A stretch of DNA of 64,000 nt from Paracoccus sp. TOH (GTDB taxonomy: Bacteria > Pseudomonadota > Alphaproteobacteria > Rhodobacterales > Rhodobacteraceae), in NCBI RefSeq assembly GCF_030388245.1, contig NZ_CP098363.1:124001-188000 (forward strand), written 5' to 3'. Shown here one piece after another: positions 42,124 through 51,307 of this stretch. The translations under genes were made by a program, and so were the position numbers. The notes below the pieces were generated by a model. The model was not told the origin of the DNA and searched no databases. It saw only the letters and a list, made by a program, of their open reading frames with translations. Every line of letters begins with the position of its first letter. The stretch's first letter is position 1.

Positions 42124-43392
42124 TTTCAGACCGCCTCTGGGCACGCCAATCGCCGCCGATTGCCGCCCTTGTCCGGCAATAAGCGTCCTTAGCAGTTCCG
42201 TCTTCGAGCCCATGAGGCGGATCGCGTCGTCTCCAACCTCGACACGCTGGGCCAGCGAGCGCAGGTGATCCCGCCGATAGCCGCCCTCCCGGCCTCGGAT
42301 GCGCTCGCGGGCGCGGCGGGTGAATCCCTCGATCATCGTCGGGCTGATGGCGCTCTGGCCGGGACTGTCGAGCAGCGCTTGCGCGCGGTCCGCGTCGGCC
42401 CGCGCCTGATCGCGGATGACCTTGAGGCCGGCGATGCGCTCCTTGAGCGACAGGTCGTCCAAATCGGCGACGCCAGCCTCGATGGCGTCGTAGAGGCGCT
42501 TGAGGCGCATTTCCGATTCGGTCGCGCGGCGCTGTAGCTCGGCGATGTGATCGCGGCGGCGTTCCGCCTGATCCGAGCGGCGGCCGAGGACGCTGCCCAG
42601 CAAGTCCTCCAGCCGATCGGGATCGAGCAAGCGATCCTCGATATGGCTGACAATCATCTTGTCCAGCTTGTCCATGGGGATCGCCCGGCCCTTGCAGCCG
42701 GTCTCGCCCTGCCGGGCCTTGATTGAGCAGGCATAGTAGCGGTAGCGGCCGCCCTTGCCGGTGCGGATCGTCATCGCGCCTCCGCAATTGCCGCAATAGC
42801 AGATGCCCGTGAGCAGGGTCGGGCCGATCACGACGCGCGCGGGAAGCTCGGTCTTCGGATTACGGGCCTGCAAGCGCTGCTGGATGGTCTCGAAGGTCTC
42901 GCGGTCGATGATCGGCGGCACCGCGACGATGACGATGTCTTCGGAGGACTGCGCGTCGTTGTGCTTGCTGCGCTTCCCCCATTCGTGCTCGCCGATATAG
43001 GTGCGGCGGGTCAGGATGCGGTGAACCTGCCCGATGCCCCAGCGCCCGCCGTCGCGGGTGAAGATGCCCTTGGCGTTGAGATATTTGACGATGGCCTTCA
43101 CGCCCATCTGGCCGCTGTCGCCCTCGCCCTCCAGGGCAAGGCGGTAGATCAGCCGGATCGTGTCGGCGTGCAGCGGGTCGATTTCGAGCTTCTTCTTGGT
43201 CTTCGTTCCGCGCTGCTCGCCCGCGACGACGCGGTAGCCGATGGGCGGCAGCGCGCCGTTTCAGAAGCCTTGGCGGACGTTCTCCTTCAAGGCGCGGGTG
43301 ACATGCTTGCCGTTCTCCTTCGACTGGTATTCGTCGAAGAGCGCCATGATCCGGCGCATCATGTCGTGGATCGGATCGTCGCCCAGCTCCTG
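42055..43392 (-). pseudogene. C-terminal half of the ICE's large serine recombinase (interrupted)
   Basis: Read leftward the homology starts at QELGDDPIHDMM and continues through FDEYQSKENGKHVTRALKENVRQGF. It then meets an in-frame TGA at 43263-43261, where relatives have TGG (FWNGALPPIGYR). The recombinase domain, zinc ribbon (CYCGNCGG...CSIKARQGETGC) and coiled coil follow. The reading frame ends inside the tRNA-Ser gene (DSNPRMVAHRRFSRPLP is tRNA sequence read as protein). Its N-terminal half lies at 53.5-53.9 kb. Inactive. Confidence 0.88.
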
Positions 43393-43474
43393 CCAGATGG
43401 CACTTCCAGCATAAATCGATCACCATCCCCATTTGAGCATAGGGAAGAGGATCGGGCGCGACATACCACTTCAT

Positions 43475-44134
43475 TCAAGGGTTGCCCATCCAGCGCTGCC
43501 CATCTGCTTTGATGGGATAGTGCAGCAGCAGCCGATAACCGCCGCGCATCATCATGGTAGCGTGGGCGACGAGGCGGCGCGTCTTGTTCTTAAGCGGATC
43601 GACTTCCCAATCCTGTTTGTTGCCGCTGAATCCAAGTAGCGCTTCGGCGATGGTGCGGTAGCTTTCGCCGTGCAGGCGGGCGTCGAGCGCACGCAGGGAT
43701 AGGACGTGCCATTGGCGGAGTTGGGCGGGCATGACCCGAAACTCCGGCCCCGGCCGGCGGCCTTCGATCGAGCGCCAGAACCGCCGGGCAGCATGGGATC
43801 GCAGTTCGTAGAAGGCACCCGAAGGCAAAAACGTGCCGTAGAAGGCTGCGGTATCGGGAGCACCGCGGGGCAGCCACAATTGATGCGCGATGCCATCGGC
43901 CCGCCAGATGCCGTGCCAACCATCAGCCGCGCGGCGCAGATCGAGACCTTCGAGGTGGGCGAGCTTGATTGTCGGACCACTCGCGTCGGTTATATGCGCC
44001 ACGGGCAGCAGCATGAAGGCATTCGGATGTACGCGCGGCGACCAGAGCGGAGCTTGCCGATCAGCCGCCGTGTCCGGGTCACTCGGGAAACAGCAACCCC
44101 CAGCGATGCGCAAACGATTCCAGTTGCTGCGCAT
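43475..44134 (-). CDS. DUF2285-domain protein
   Basis: The frame has 219 codons, of which the part from about residue 17 (FPSDPDTAADRQAPLWSPRV) is family-like. WHVLSLRALDARLHGESYRTIAEALLG and the end ATMMMRGGYRLLLHYP mark DUF2285, a winged-helix-like domain found next to relaxases in alphaproteobacterial elements. The first 16 residues overlap the preceding gene in another frame and are probably not native. It may be the second half of a protein split by a one-base change near 44.09 kb. Confidence 0.75.
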   Translation of the reverse strand: MRSNWNRLRIAGGCCFPSDPDTAADRQAPLWSPRVHPNAFMLLPVAHITDASGPTIKLAHLEGLDLRRAADGWHGIWRADGIAHQLWLPRGAPDTAAFYGTFLPSGAFYELRSHAARRFWRSIEGRRPGPEFRVMPAQLRQWHVLSLRALDARLHGESYRTIAEALLGFSGNKQDWEVDPLKNKTRRLVAHATMMMRGGYRLLLHYPIKADGQRWMGNP

Positions 44135-44276
44135 CCTGTCTGCCGGTCAACGCCAATGTCTGGCAGTCATGGCGATATTCGTCGTTGCGGCGCAGATATT
44201 CCCAAGCAAAGCCGGAGGCATCAAGCTGCCAAATGTATCCGTAGGCCGCATTGTGCCACCACTCTATATGCAGCAT
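44079..44276 (-). CDS. DUF6499-type (transcriptional-regulator-like) N-terminal domain
   Basis: The 65-residue product runs from MLHIEWWHNAAYGY to HRWGLLFPE. GFAWEYLRRNDEYRHDCQ is the signature of the short regulator-like domain found before DUF2285. It ends in a stop in CCCGAGTGA; dropping one C would join it in frame to the DUF2285 protein. In relatives the two are either fused or adjacent, so this is either a frameshift or a genuine overlap. Confidence 0.7.
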   Translation of the reverse strand: MLHIEWWHNAAYGYIWQLDASGFAWEYLRRNDEYRHDCQTLALTGRQDAQQLESFAHRWGLLFPE

Positions 44277-44514
44277 GGCGTCACCGCTCCATGCTGCAAC
44301 CTGATTGGATCAGCGACACGAGAGGAATACGCGACCGGGTATGGTCGGCATTCCCCATTGATGGTTTACCATCGGTGCTGAATGCCGCCGCTGTCACATC
44401 GCTACCCACGCTCGATTGTTCGGCGGTGCTTGACGTGAAGCCGCTGGATAAAACTGGCGTAGATCATCGTATTTTTCCTTTCCGCTGAATAGCTGCGGCT
44501 AAATAACAATCCGA

Positions 44515-45156
44515 CTAACAGGCGCGTTTCCCATACAGCCGCATAAACAGACAAACGCCACGCTGCGCACGTTCTTCAATTTCATGCGGATTGAGAGGCG
44601 GACGAACGCGAAGGTTGATTTCGACACCGACAAAGCCAAGCCAGAGCCCTCTCAAATCTCCGGCCGCCGCATGTGGGGATTCAATAACCAGTTGCCCGGC
44701 TTCCACCGCTTTGCTGATGATCGCCGTCAATTCCGCGTAACCTCTGCCGGGACCGGCAAAGAAAAGACGTTGGGCAAGATCGGGGGATATTTCGGACGCC
44801 TCCACGATGAGTCTGTCCCAGCCGTAAAGCCGTCTTTCATTGATAAAGGTAAGGTATCGGATGCCGAACGCACGCAGCGTCGGCTCCAAAGAAAGATCGC
44901 CTCCATCATAGTCAGTCTTGTCTAAATGGATTCGTTCTGCTTCGCGGGAAAGAACGGCTTCGATCAGCGCCTGCTTGTCCAAAAAATTCGCGTAGAGCGT
45001 CGCTTTCGACACGCCTGCCTTTTCGAGCACGCTCTCTGTCGTGACGCCCATTCCGTGAGCGAGAAGAAGGTCTCTTGTGGCGTCCAGCAAGGCTTCGCGT
45101 TTGGCCGGGTCTTTTGGTCGACCGCGCGGTGTTCTGGAATTGGCTGGCGGCGGCAT
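44515..45156 (-). CDS. TetR-family transcriptional regulator
   Basis: The 213-residue product begins with a basic stretch GRPKDPAKREALLDATRDLL, then the HTH (VTTESVLEKAGVSKATLYANFLDK), the standard TetR DNA-binding domain. The C-terminal ligand domain is helical (EISPDLAQRLFFAGPGRGYAEL). It starts a few bases after the doxX stop, so the two genes form an operon, probably autoregulated through the palindrome at 45.6 kb. Confidence 0.9.
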   Translation of the reverse strand: MPPPANSRTPRGRPKDPAKREALLDATRDLLLAHGMGVTTESVLEKAGVSKATLYANFLDKQALIEAVLSREAERIHLDKTDYDGGDLSLEPTLRAFGIRYLTFINERRLYGWDRLIVEASEISPDLAQRLFFAGPGRGYAELTAIISKAVEAGQLVIESPHAAAGDLRGLWLGFVGVEINLRVRPPLNPHEIEERAQRGVCLFMRLYGKRAC

Positions 45157-45162
45157 TGATCG

Positions 45163-45567
45163 TCAACCCTTAGTCAGAAGGATCGCGGCAAGCAGAAGGC
45201 CGCCAACTACAGTGATGTGCTCAAGCACGAAATGAAGCTCTTGCGTTCGGCGCGGCTGAGGAAATTTCCAAAAGGCGTGACCATAAGGAATGGTCAGCAG
45301 TGTAAACACGCCGAGCATCCCGGCACCGAACCAGCCCAAGCCACTGACATTCGTAATCAACAAGACCGATCCAACGAGTTGAAGCAGGATTGTTAGCACA
45401 GCGAAAAATTTCGGGAACGGCAATGAAACCCTCTTCATAGCCTCCACGAAGGCTGGAAAGTTCGTGATCCCTAGAATGACCTCGCTCCAAAACAGTGTCG
45501 TGAGGATGACACGCGCCACAACGAAGGTCGCCGGGTGGTCAAGCAGGGTGGAAATCAGCGGGGGCAT
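45163..45567 (-). CDS. DoxX-family membrane protein
   Basis: The 134-residue product starts at MPPLISTLLDHPATFVVARV; GGAG lies seven bases upstream of the ATG at 45567. Four transmembrane helices are visible, with LFWSEVILGITNFPAF after the first and LHFVLEHITVVGGLLLAAIL at the end, typical of DoxX. These proteins are small membrane components linked to redox or quinone stress. It is cargo of the nested element. Confidence 0.8.
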   Translation of the reverse strand: MPPLISTLLDHPATFVVARVILTTLFWSEVILGITNFPAFVEAMKRVSLPFPKFFAVLTILLQLVGSVLLITNVSGLGWFGAGMLGVFTLLTIPYGHAFWKFPQPRRTQELHFVLEHITVVGGLLLAAILLTKG

Positions 45568-45600
45568 GACAGGACTCCGTGTATGGCAGCATGTCATCCT

Positions 45601-45628
45601 ATTTACCATACTAATCGGTCTGGTAAAT
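45601..45628. promoter_or_regulatory. TetR-type operator upstream of doxX-tetR
   Basis: ATTTACC at 45601-45607 and GGTAAAT at 45622-45628 form perfect outer arms around ATACTAATCGGTCT, an imperfect palindrome of the size bound by TetR dimers. It lies 34-61 bases upstream of the doxX start. Confidence 0.6.
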
Positions 45629-45755
45629 ATAAAACCACGTGTCATAGGAAAAATCGTGCCAGAAAGCTGTTGCGCGGCGTTGCCGCGCGATGGCGGGCGA
45701 CGCTGCGATATGTGGGGTCTCCGCGTCGCCCGCCATCGGGTCTCGTCCGGTCCTG

Positions 45756-46007
45756 CTACGACCGCGACGTGGTGACGTTGGACGTTTCCTGTTCTGCCGC
45801 GAACGCCTCTTTCCCCATTCCGGCCCACAGGCTTCGTGCGCGTTTGCCGTCCTCGCTGTTGAGCTTGTCGGCCATCCACAGCAGCGCGCCGTAGATGGTA
45901 GCCCGGTCGTCGCCAGTCAGGTCCACGATACCCGCTTTGACGACGAGACCGCCAAGTTCGATCAGGTGCCGCGTGCGCTTGCGGCGTTCAACCTGCCATG
46001 TGCGCAT
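45756..46007 (-). CDS. traD: conjugal transfer protein TraD (Ti-type, small)
   Basis: The 83-residue product starts at MRTWQVERRKRTRHLIELGG, one base after the traC stop. RKRTRHLIELGGLVVKAGIVDL then DDRATIYGALLWMADKL is the TraD signature of the Ti-plasmid family, where TraC and TraD help the relaxosome and are transcribed away from traA. A longer frame to 46220 overlaps traC and is not used. Confidence 0.8.
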   Translation of the reverse strand: MRTWQVERRKRTRHLIELGGLVVKAGIVDLTGDDRATIYGALLWMADKLNSEDGKRARSLWAGMGKEAFAAEQETSNVTTSRS

Positions 46008-46008
46008 C

Positions 46009-46335
46009 TCATACCGCGCCCGCGCCGCCTGATGCCGGTTGCGCGCCGCCCGATTGCGTTGCAGCGCCGCCAGCGCCGCGATCAGGCGCTGATGCAGTTC
46101 GCCGCGACCTGCCACGAAAGAACTCTGCCCCGCGTTTCGCCCATGCCTCCCTCGTTCCGGCATCTTTGGTTTCGGCCAGCGCGACGAGCGCACCGGCCAG
46201 TTCGTCGGCGGTGAGGCCATCGGCCCCGGTGGCGATCACCAGTTCGCCGAGTTGTTGCACTTTGCGGGTTTTCAGTTCCCGTGCCTTGTCCTCAAGCGCC
46301 TTCAGTTCCGCGTCATAGTCTCTGGGTTTCCGCAT
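46009..46335 (-). CDS. traC: conjugal transfer protein TraC (Ti-type)
   Basis: The 108-residue product runs from MRKPRDYDAELKALEDKARE; AAAGGA lies upstream of the ATG at 46335. ELKTRKVQQLGELVIATGADGLTADELAGALVALAE is the typical TraC helical region. It is a relaxosome accessory DNA-binding protein. Divergent from traA with the oriT-like site between, exactly the Ti layout. Confidence 0.8.
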   Translation of the reverse strand: MRKPRDYDAELKALEDKARELKTRKVQQLGELVIATGADGLTADELAGALVALAETKDAGTREAWAKRGAEFFRGRSRRTASAPDRGAGGAATQSGGAQPASGGAGAV

Positions 46336-46440
46336 CGTCGTGTCCTTTCCCGGTCTCAAGTCATTGATGCGGTAAGGATAGTTGCTCATGGCGAGGAACG
46401 CAGTATTGTTGCCGGGACAGTCTGGCACGGGCCGGTCCAT

Positions 46441-46487
46441 CTCGAGATTTTTTCGAGGGAGGGCGCGCTTATACGTCGTTCTGACGT
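46441..46487. other. putative origin of transfer (oriT), IncQ/Ti-type nick region
   Basis: On the minus strand 46471-46460 reads TAAGCGCGCCCT, one base from TAAGTGCGCCCT, the nick core I recall for IncQ/pTF1-type oriTs. It is flanked by inverted repeats CTCGA...TCGAG (46441-46457) and ACGTC-GTTCT-GACGT (46473-46487). Location in the traC-traA gap is where Ti-type oriTs lie. Confidence 0.7.
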
Positions 46488-46516
46488 GCGCTTGGCCGTG
46501 CCAATGCTGGATCGCG

Positions 46517-49495
46517 ATGGCGATCTATCATCTTCACGTCAAGGTCATCGGCCGCAAGGCCGGGTCGAGCGCGGTGGCGTCGGCAGCCTACCGTTCGGCC
46601 TCGCGGCTGCGCGACGAACGCATCGACCGCGTGCAGGACTTTTCCGCCAAGCGCGGCGTCGTCCATTCCGAGGTGCTGTTGCCGGAGAACGCACCCGATG
46701 TTTGGTCCGACCGCGAACAGCTCTGGAACGATGTCGAGGCGTTCGAGGTCAGGAGGGATGCCCAGCTTGCCCGCGAGGTGGAGTTCGCCATTCCGCGCGA
46801 GATGACGCAGGCGCAAGGCATCGAGCTTGCCCGTGACTTCGCGCAGGCCGAGTTTGTCGATCAGGGCATGATCGCCGACTTGAATGTGCACTGGAACATA
46901 GGCGAGGACGGTATGCCCAAACCGCACGCCCACGTCATGCTCACCATGCGCGAAGTCGATGAGGTCGGGTTCGGCAAGAAGGTGCGCGACTGGAACCGCA
47001 CGGAGATGGTGGAGCGTTGGCGCGAACGCTGGGCCGAGCATGTCAACGAGCGGCTGGCAGAACTCGACATTGACGCTCGCATCGACCATCGCAGCCTTGA
47101 GGCGCAGGGCATCGGGCTTGAGCCACAAAGCCAGATCGGCGCACCGGCGCAGCGGATCGAGGGCGAAGGGATCGAAGCCGCAGACCGCGCGGACATGCAC
47201 CGCGAGATCGCGCGAAACAACGGCGCGCGGATCATCGCCGATCCATCGGTGGCGCTGGACGCGATCACACAACAGCAATCGACGTTCACGCGCCGCGACA
47301 TGGCGATGTTTGCGCATCGGCACAGCGACGGCATCGACCAGTTCAACGAGGTCATGGGCGCGATGCGCGGTTCGCCCGATGTGGTCGAATTGGGCAAGGA
47401 CGGACGCGGCGACGACAGATTCACGACGCGCGACATGATTGAGGCCGAGCAGCGCCTTCATCGCGCCGTCGAGATGATGACCGAGAGGGAACGGCACGAG
47501 GTCAACGAGAAAGACAGACTCGACGCCCTTGCCCGCGCCGAGCAGCGCGGTCTTATGCTTTCCGGCGAGCAGGCCGACGCGCTGGCGCATGTCACGGACG
47601 GGCGTGATCTTGGCATTGTCGTCGGCTATGCCGGGACGGGAAAGAGTGCCATGCTTGGCGTAGCGCGGGAGGCATGGGAAGCATCCGGTTACGAGGTTCG
47701 CGGCGTTGCCCTGTCCGGCATCGCCGCCGAGAATCTGGAAAGCGGATCGGGCATTTCTTCGCGCACCATCGCCAGCATGGAACATGGCTGGGCCAATAGC
47801 CGCGACATGCTCACGGCGCGCGATGTGCTTGTCATCGACGAGGCGGGCATGGTGGGCACGCGCCAGTTGGAGCGCGTGCTGTCCCATGCCGCCGAGGCAG
47901 GCGCAAAGGTCGTGCTGGTCGGTGATCCGCAGCAGTTGCAATCCATCGAGGCGGGAGCGGCCTTCCGTTCGATCCATGAGCGCCACGGTGGCGCGGAGAT
48001 CGGCGAGGTCCGCCGCCAGCGCGAAGACTGGCAGCGCGACGCCACCCGCGATCTGGCGACGGCCAAGACCCGCGATGCGATCCATGCCTATAACCGTCAC
48101 GACATGGTGCATGAGGCCGCATCCCGCGAGCAGGCGCGCGGCGATCTGATCGACCGATGGGACCGCGACCGGCAGGCATCCCCCGACAGCAGCCGTATCA
48201 TCCTCACCCACACCAATGCCGAAGTGCGGGAACTCAACGAGGCCGCCCGCAACCGGATGCGGGACGCAGGCGATCTTGGCGAGGATGTGCGCGTGACGGT
48301 CGAGCGCGGAGAACGCAGCTTCGCCGCCGGAGATCGCGTCATGTTCCTGCAAAACGAGCGCGGCCTTGGCGTCAAGAACGGCACGCTCGGCACCATCGAA
48401 CAGGTCAGCGCCCAGAGCATGACGGTGCAGACAGACGATGGCCGCTCTATCGCGTTCGACCTGAAAGACTATGACCGCATCGACCACGGCTATGCGGCGA
48501 CCATCCACAAATCACAGGGCATGACGGTGGATCGGACGCATGTGCTGGCGACACCCGGCATGGACGCCCACGGCAGCTATGTCGCCCTGTCGCGCCACCG
48601 CGACGGCATGAACCTGCATTATGGCCGCGATGACTTTGCCAGTCAGGGCACGCTCATCAACACCCTGTCGCGCGACCGGGCGAAGGACATGGCGACGGAT
48701 TACGTTCCGGCGCAGGATTATGCCGAGCGGCGCGGCATCACCTTCCGCGCCCGTGTCGCCGAGATCATGCGCAAGATCGTGCCGGAACGCCTGCGCGATG
48801 CCGTTGACGGGATGCTCGACGGGTTGCGCTCCTCCGATAACGGCGTGCCTGGCCCCGCCGCCGCGCAGCCGCCGGAAAGGGGAACAGCCGGAAAGGCGGC
48901 GGCTGAGAGGCAGGCCGGGGAAGACCCGGAGACAGCGTTGCGCCGCGCCCGTGGCCGGGCCTTCGTTCGTCATGCCCGCGCTGTGGACGCGATCTTCAAG
49001 GCGCAGGCGCAAGACATGGCCGCCACACCGGGACAGGTTCAGGAACTGCGCGAGGCCCGTGCCGAGTTTGACGAACTCCGGTCCCACGGCTCGCGCGATG
49101 CCGAGGCGGTTTACAAGAAGAACCCCGAATTTGCGGGGGCTGTCGCGTCAGGCGATCCCGACCGCGCCGCCCCTGCCAGACGCGCCCTGCAACACGAAAC
49201 CGAAATGCGCGCCGATCCGCAGCGCCGCGCGGATCGCTTTGTGGAACGCTGGCAAAAGCTCGACCAGACCAGCCAGCGCCAGTATCAGGCGGGCGATATG
49301 GCCGGCTACCGATCCACGCGGGCCGAGATGGGCAACATGGCGAAAAGCCTCGAACGCGATCCGCAGATGGAATCCATCCTCGCAGGCCGCAAGAAAGACC
49401 TCGGCATCGGGATCGACTCAGGCCGCAGCCTTGGCCAGCAACTCGCCTTCAATCACGGCATCGACCTCAGCATGGGTCGGGGTCTTGGACTGTAA
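46517..49495 (+). CDS. traA: TraA relaxase-helicase (MOBQ/MobL-type)
   Basis: 992 residues from MAIYHLHVKVIGRKAG, the conserved Ti-type TraA start; a GTG/ATG further upstream is not supported. The relaxase domain has the AYRSAS tyrosine region and metal motif HWNIGEDGMPKPHAHVML (about 128-145). A TrwC-like helicase follows: Walker A GYAGTGKSAM near 370, VIDEAGMVGTRQ (Walker B), GDPQQLQSIEAGAAF, and VALSRHRDGMNLHYG at the end of the core. It nicks oriT, stays bound to the strand and unwinds it for transfer. It appears intact. Confidence 0.93.
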   Translation: MAIYHLHVKVIGRKAGSSAVASAAYRSASRLRDERIDRVQDFSAKRGVVHSEVLLPENAPDVWSDREQLWNDVEAFEVRRDAQLAREVEFAIPREMTQAQGIELARDFAQAEFVDQGMIADLNVHWNIGEDGMPKPHAHVMLTMREVDEVGFGKKVRDWNRTEMVERWRERWAEHVNERLAELDIDARIDHRSLEAQGIGLEPQSQIGAPAQRIEGEGIEAADRADMHREIARNNGARIIADPSVALDAITQQQSTFTRRDMAMFAHRHSDGIDQFNEVMGAMRGSPDVVELGKDGRGDDRFTTRDMIEAEQRLHRAVEMMTERERHEVNEKDRLDALARAEQRGLMLSGEQADALAHVTDGRDLGIVVGYAGTGKSAMLGVAREAWEASGYEVRGVALSGIAAENLESGSGISSRTIASMEHGWANSRDMLTARDVLVIDEAGMVGTRQLERVLSHAAEAGAKVVLVGDPQQLQSIEAGAAFRSIHERHGGAEIGEVRRQREDWQRDATRDLATAKTRDAIHAYNRHDMVHEAASREQARGDLIDRWDRDRQASPDSSRIILTHTNAEVRELNEAARNRMRDAGDLGEDVRVTVERGERSFAAGDRVMFLQNERGLGVKNGTLGTIEQVSAQSMTVQTDDGRSIAFDLKDYDRIDHGYAATIHKSQGMTVDRTHVLATPGMDAHGSYVALSRHRDGMNLHYGRDDFASQGTLINTLSRDRAKDMATDYVPAQDYAERRGITFRARVAEIMRKIVPERLRDAVDGMLDGLRSSDNGVPGPAAAQPPERGTAGKAAAERQAGEDPETALRRARGRAFVRHARAVDAIFKAQAQDMAATPGQVQELREARAEFDELRSHGSRDAEAVYKKNPEFAGAVASGDPDRAAPARRALQHETEMRADPQRRADRFVERWQKLDQTSQRQYQAGDMAGYRSTRAEMGNMAKSLERDPQMESILAGRKKDLGIGIDSGRSLGQQLAFNHGIDLSMGRGLGL
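49401..49495 (+). repeat. traA 3' end, copy 1 of a 95-bp direct repeat
   Basis: The last 95 bases of traA are repeated at 50541-50635 with about nine mismatches. This copy is the coding one, ending TAA. Confidence 0.85.
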
Positions 49496-49623
49496 GTGGT
49501 GTTAGGATGGAAATATGCTGAGAGGACAGGGCTGGTGGAGCCAACGAGGTTGACATACCAATTTTTGAGCGAAAACCTTCACAAGGTATTACAGGTGTGA
49601 ATATCAAAGTTGGAGGGGGGATC

Positions 49624-50481
49624 ATGCCAGTACTGGCAGAACATAGACTGAAGGTGAAATATGAGGGCGGGTTAGCAGATCAAAATGCTCTCCCCGGTTA
49701 TGACGGTGCAACATCTATTGATGGCATCACAAGGGCCGTTCATATAGTCCTGCATGCGTATATGACGGGAGAGGTAATATCTCGTGCAACTGCTCTTAAG
49801 AACGCGTCAGTACTGATAAAGCCAGCAAGACAAGGTAGCTTTATTTTTGAATTGCTAGTGCTGATTGAGGCGTATCCAGCGACTACGGGCATTGGGGCTG
49901 CGCTCGGTGCACCAATGTTGTACGATTTCATCAAGACTGCGTTTAAAAGAGCCACTGGAAGTTTGGACGCTGAACCGGAAACAACGAGCCTTCGTAAGCT
50001 ATACGAACGGAAGGAACCGCCGCCGTTAAAGCGTCCGCCGGTGGATTTTGACGAATTATCCGAGGTTCTCGAAGGAAGCCTACAAGACGCGCACCGTCCA
50101 ATCGGAGTCGACGGTACAGTCGGAAAAATCTCTATTGGCTCACCTAGACATGAATTGGTTGTTTTTAACGACAACACAAAAGACTGGGTTAATACTCGCG
50201 AGGAGGGAGTTGGTTTAGAAGTTGTTAGGGGGAATATCACGCGTTACAATTCTCTTTCTCGAAATTCGCGCGTGTTTGTCGATCAATTTGGGCGTGTCGT
50301 TCCCATGAGGCCGGACGCTGACTTCTCTGTCGGCGATCTTTCACTTTTAACGTGGTCGCTTCACGGAAGTAATATCGGCGCGCCGAACAAGCTCGATATG
50401 CGTGTCCGGCGCGTCAGTTCTGCTAGCGGAAGGGTGAAACGCCTACTCCTGTCCGATTGCCAGCGCGCCCCAATAGATTAA
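49624..50481 (+). CDS. hypothetical protein, cargo between traA repeats
   Basis: The 285-residue product starts at ATG 49624, with GGAGGGG five bases upstream. The N-terminal half (KVKYEGGLADQNALPGYDG, SIDGITRAVHIVLHAYMTGE, then ARQGSFIFELLVLIEAYPATT) looks like a family of predicted defence-type or uncharacterised proteins with a GSF motif and a hydrophobic segment. The C-terminal part after residue 150 is beta-rich. Base composition is clearly more A+T-rich than both neighbours, a sign of separate origin. No function is assigned. Confidence 0.65.
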   Translation: MPVLAEHRLKVKYEGGLADQNALPGYDGATSIDGITRAVHIVLHAYMTGEVISRATALKNASVLIKPARQGSFIFELLVLIEAYPATTGIGAALGAPMLYDFIKTAFKRATGSLDAEPETTSLRKLYERKEPPPLKRPPVDFDELSEVLEGSLQDAHRPIGVDGTVGKISIGSPRHELVVFNDNTKDWVNTREEGVGLEVVRGNITRYNSLSRNSRVFVDQFGRVVPMRPDADFSVGDLSLLTWSLHGSNIGAPNKLDMRVRRVSSASGRVKRLLLSDCQRAPID

Positions 50482-50540
50482 CCAACGGCTTTCCTGCATA
50501 ACGGCGAGGAGGTAGCTCCTCGTCAATCACAAGCGCAAAC

Positions 50541-50635
50541 TCGGCATCGGGATCGACTCAGGCCGCAGCCTCTGCCAGCAACTCGCCTTCAACCACGGCA
50601 TAGACCTCGGCATGGGTCGGGGGCTCGGACTATAG
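50541..50635 (+). repeat. degenerate second copy of the traA 3' end
   Basis: The bases match 49401-49495 at about 86 of 95 positions and include a TCG to TAG change, so they no longer encode the TraA tail. The copy closes the cargo patch. Confidence 0.85.
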
Positions 50636-50765
50636 ATCCATCCTATTTGCCGCCGTTTGCCGTCGATAGCCCTACTGGGCCTAACCAACTCTTGCACAAC
50701 GATAAATCGTTGTTCTGTCTGGTCTCTGCAATCGTCAGAAACGACCAGCAGGAGGCAGCACGACC

Positions 50766-50984
50766 ATGCGCCAACCAGACCGCATCATCCGCATGAAAAC
50801 CGTTCAGGCCCGCACCAGCCTGTCCCGGTCCACCATCTACCGCAAGATCGCCGAGGGCACGTTTCCGGCCCAACTCAGAATCAGCACCAACGGCGCGGGC
50901 TGGCATGAATCCGACATCAATCGCTGGATCGCAAACCCTGTCGGATGGCGGCCACGCGGCGAGTTCGACTTCGATGACTTCTGA
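50766..50984 (+). CDS. alpA: AlpA-family DNA-binding regulator
   Basis: The 72-residue product MRQPDRIIRMKTVQARTSLS is followed by RSTIYRKIAEGTFPAQLRIS and WHESDINRWI, the standard AlpA/excisionase-like winged HTH. AlpA proteins regulate excision genes of integrated elements. GGAGG precedes the ATG. Its 3' end overlaps the next small gene. Confidence 0.88.
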   Translation: MRQPDRIIRMKTVQARTSLSRSTIYRKIAEGTFPAQLRISTNGAGWHESDINRWIANPVGWRPRGEFDFDDF

Positions 50985-51195
50985 TCGCGGCGACGACAAA
51001 GGGCAGAGGAGACCGGCGAACGACAATCGCCTACCCGATGGACAGGATGCCGGGCACGAGGCCGATGCAGCGGAGCGGCTGGACGCGGTGGTGCTGACCA
51101 TCGCCCGGCTGATCGGCAGGCGCATGGCGCGCGAGGACTTCGAGAATGCCATGTGCGCCGCCAATGACAATGATGCGCCATCGGAAGAAGAATGA
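50974..51195 (+). CDS. small hypothetical protein of the element
   Basis: The 73-residue product starts at MTSDRGDDKGQRRPANDNRL, overlapping the alpA stop. The helical core LDAVVLTIARLIGRRMAREDFE and the ANDN-type ends are typical of short proteins next to recombinases in rhizobial and sphingomonad elements. Function unknown. Confidence 0.5.
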   Translation: MTSDRGDDKGQRRPANDNRLPDGQDAGHEADAAERLDAVVLTIARLIGRRMAREDFENAMCAANDNDAPSEEE

Positions 51196-51274
51196 TCCAT
51201 GACGCCTCGCGCGCGCTCCCATCGGGGCCGGATGCTGTATCTACACTGTTGACACCAATCGCGCGGCTCACTAC

Positions 51275-51295
51275 TGTATCGACACCATAGATACA
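51275..51295. promoter_or_regulatory. candidate MazE operator
   Basis: TGTATC and GATACA form perfect 6-base arms around a 9-base spacer, ending one base before the AGGAGG of mazE. Another TGTATC followed by GACACCA lies at 51236, suggesting tandem sites. Toxin-antitoxin promoters are usually autorepressed in this way. Confidence 0.55.
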
Positions 51296-51307
51296 GGAGG
51301 CAAGGCC

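Noticed and set aside
46469..48508. 679-codon leftward frame
   Set aside because: Antisense of traA, which has clear relaxase and helicase motifs.
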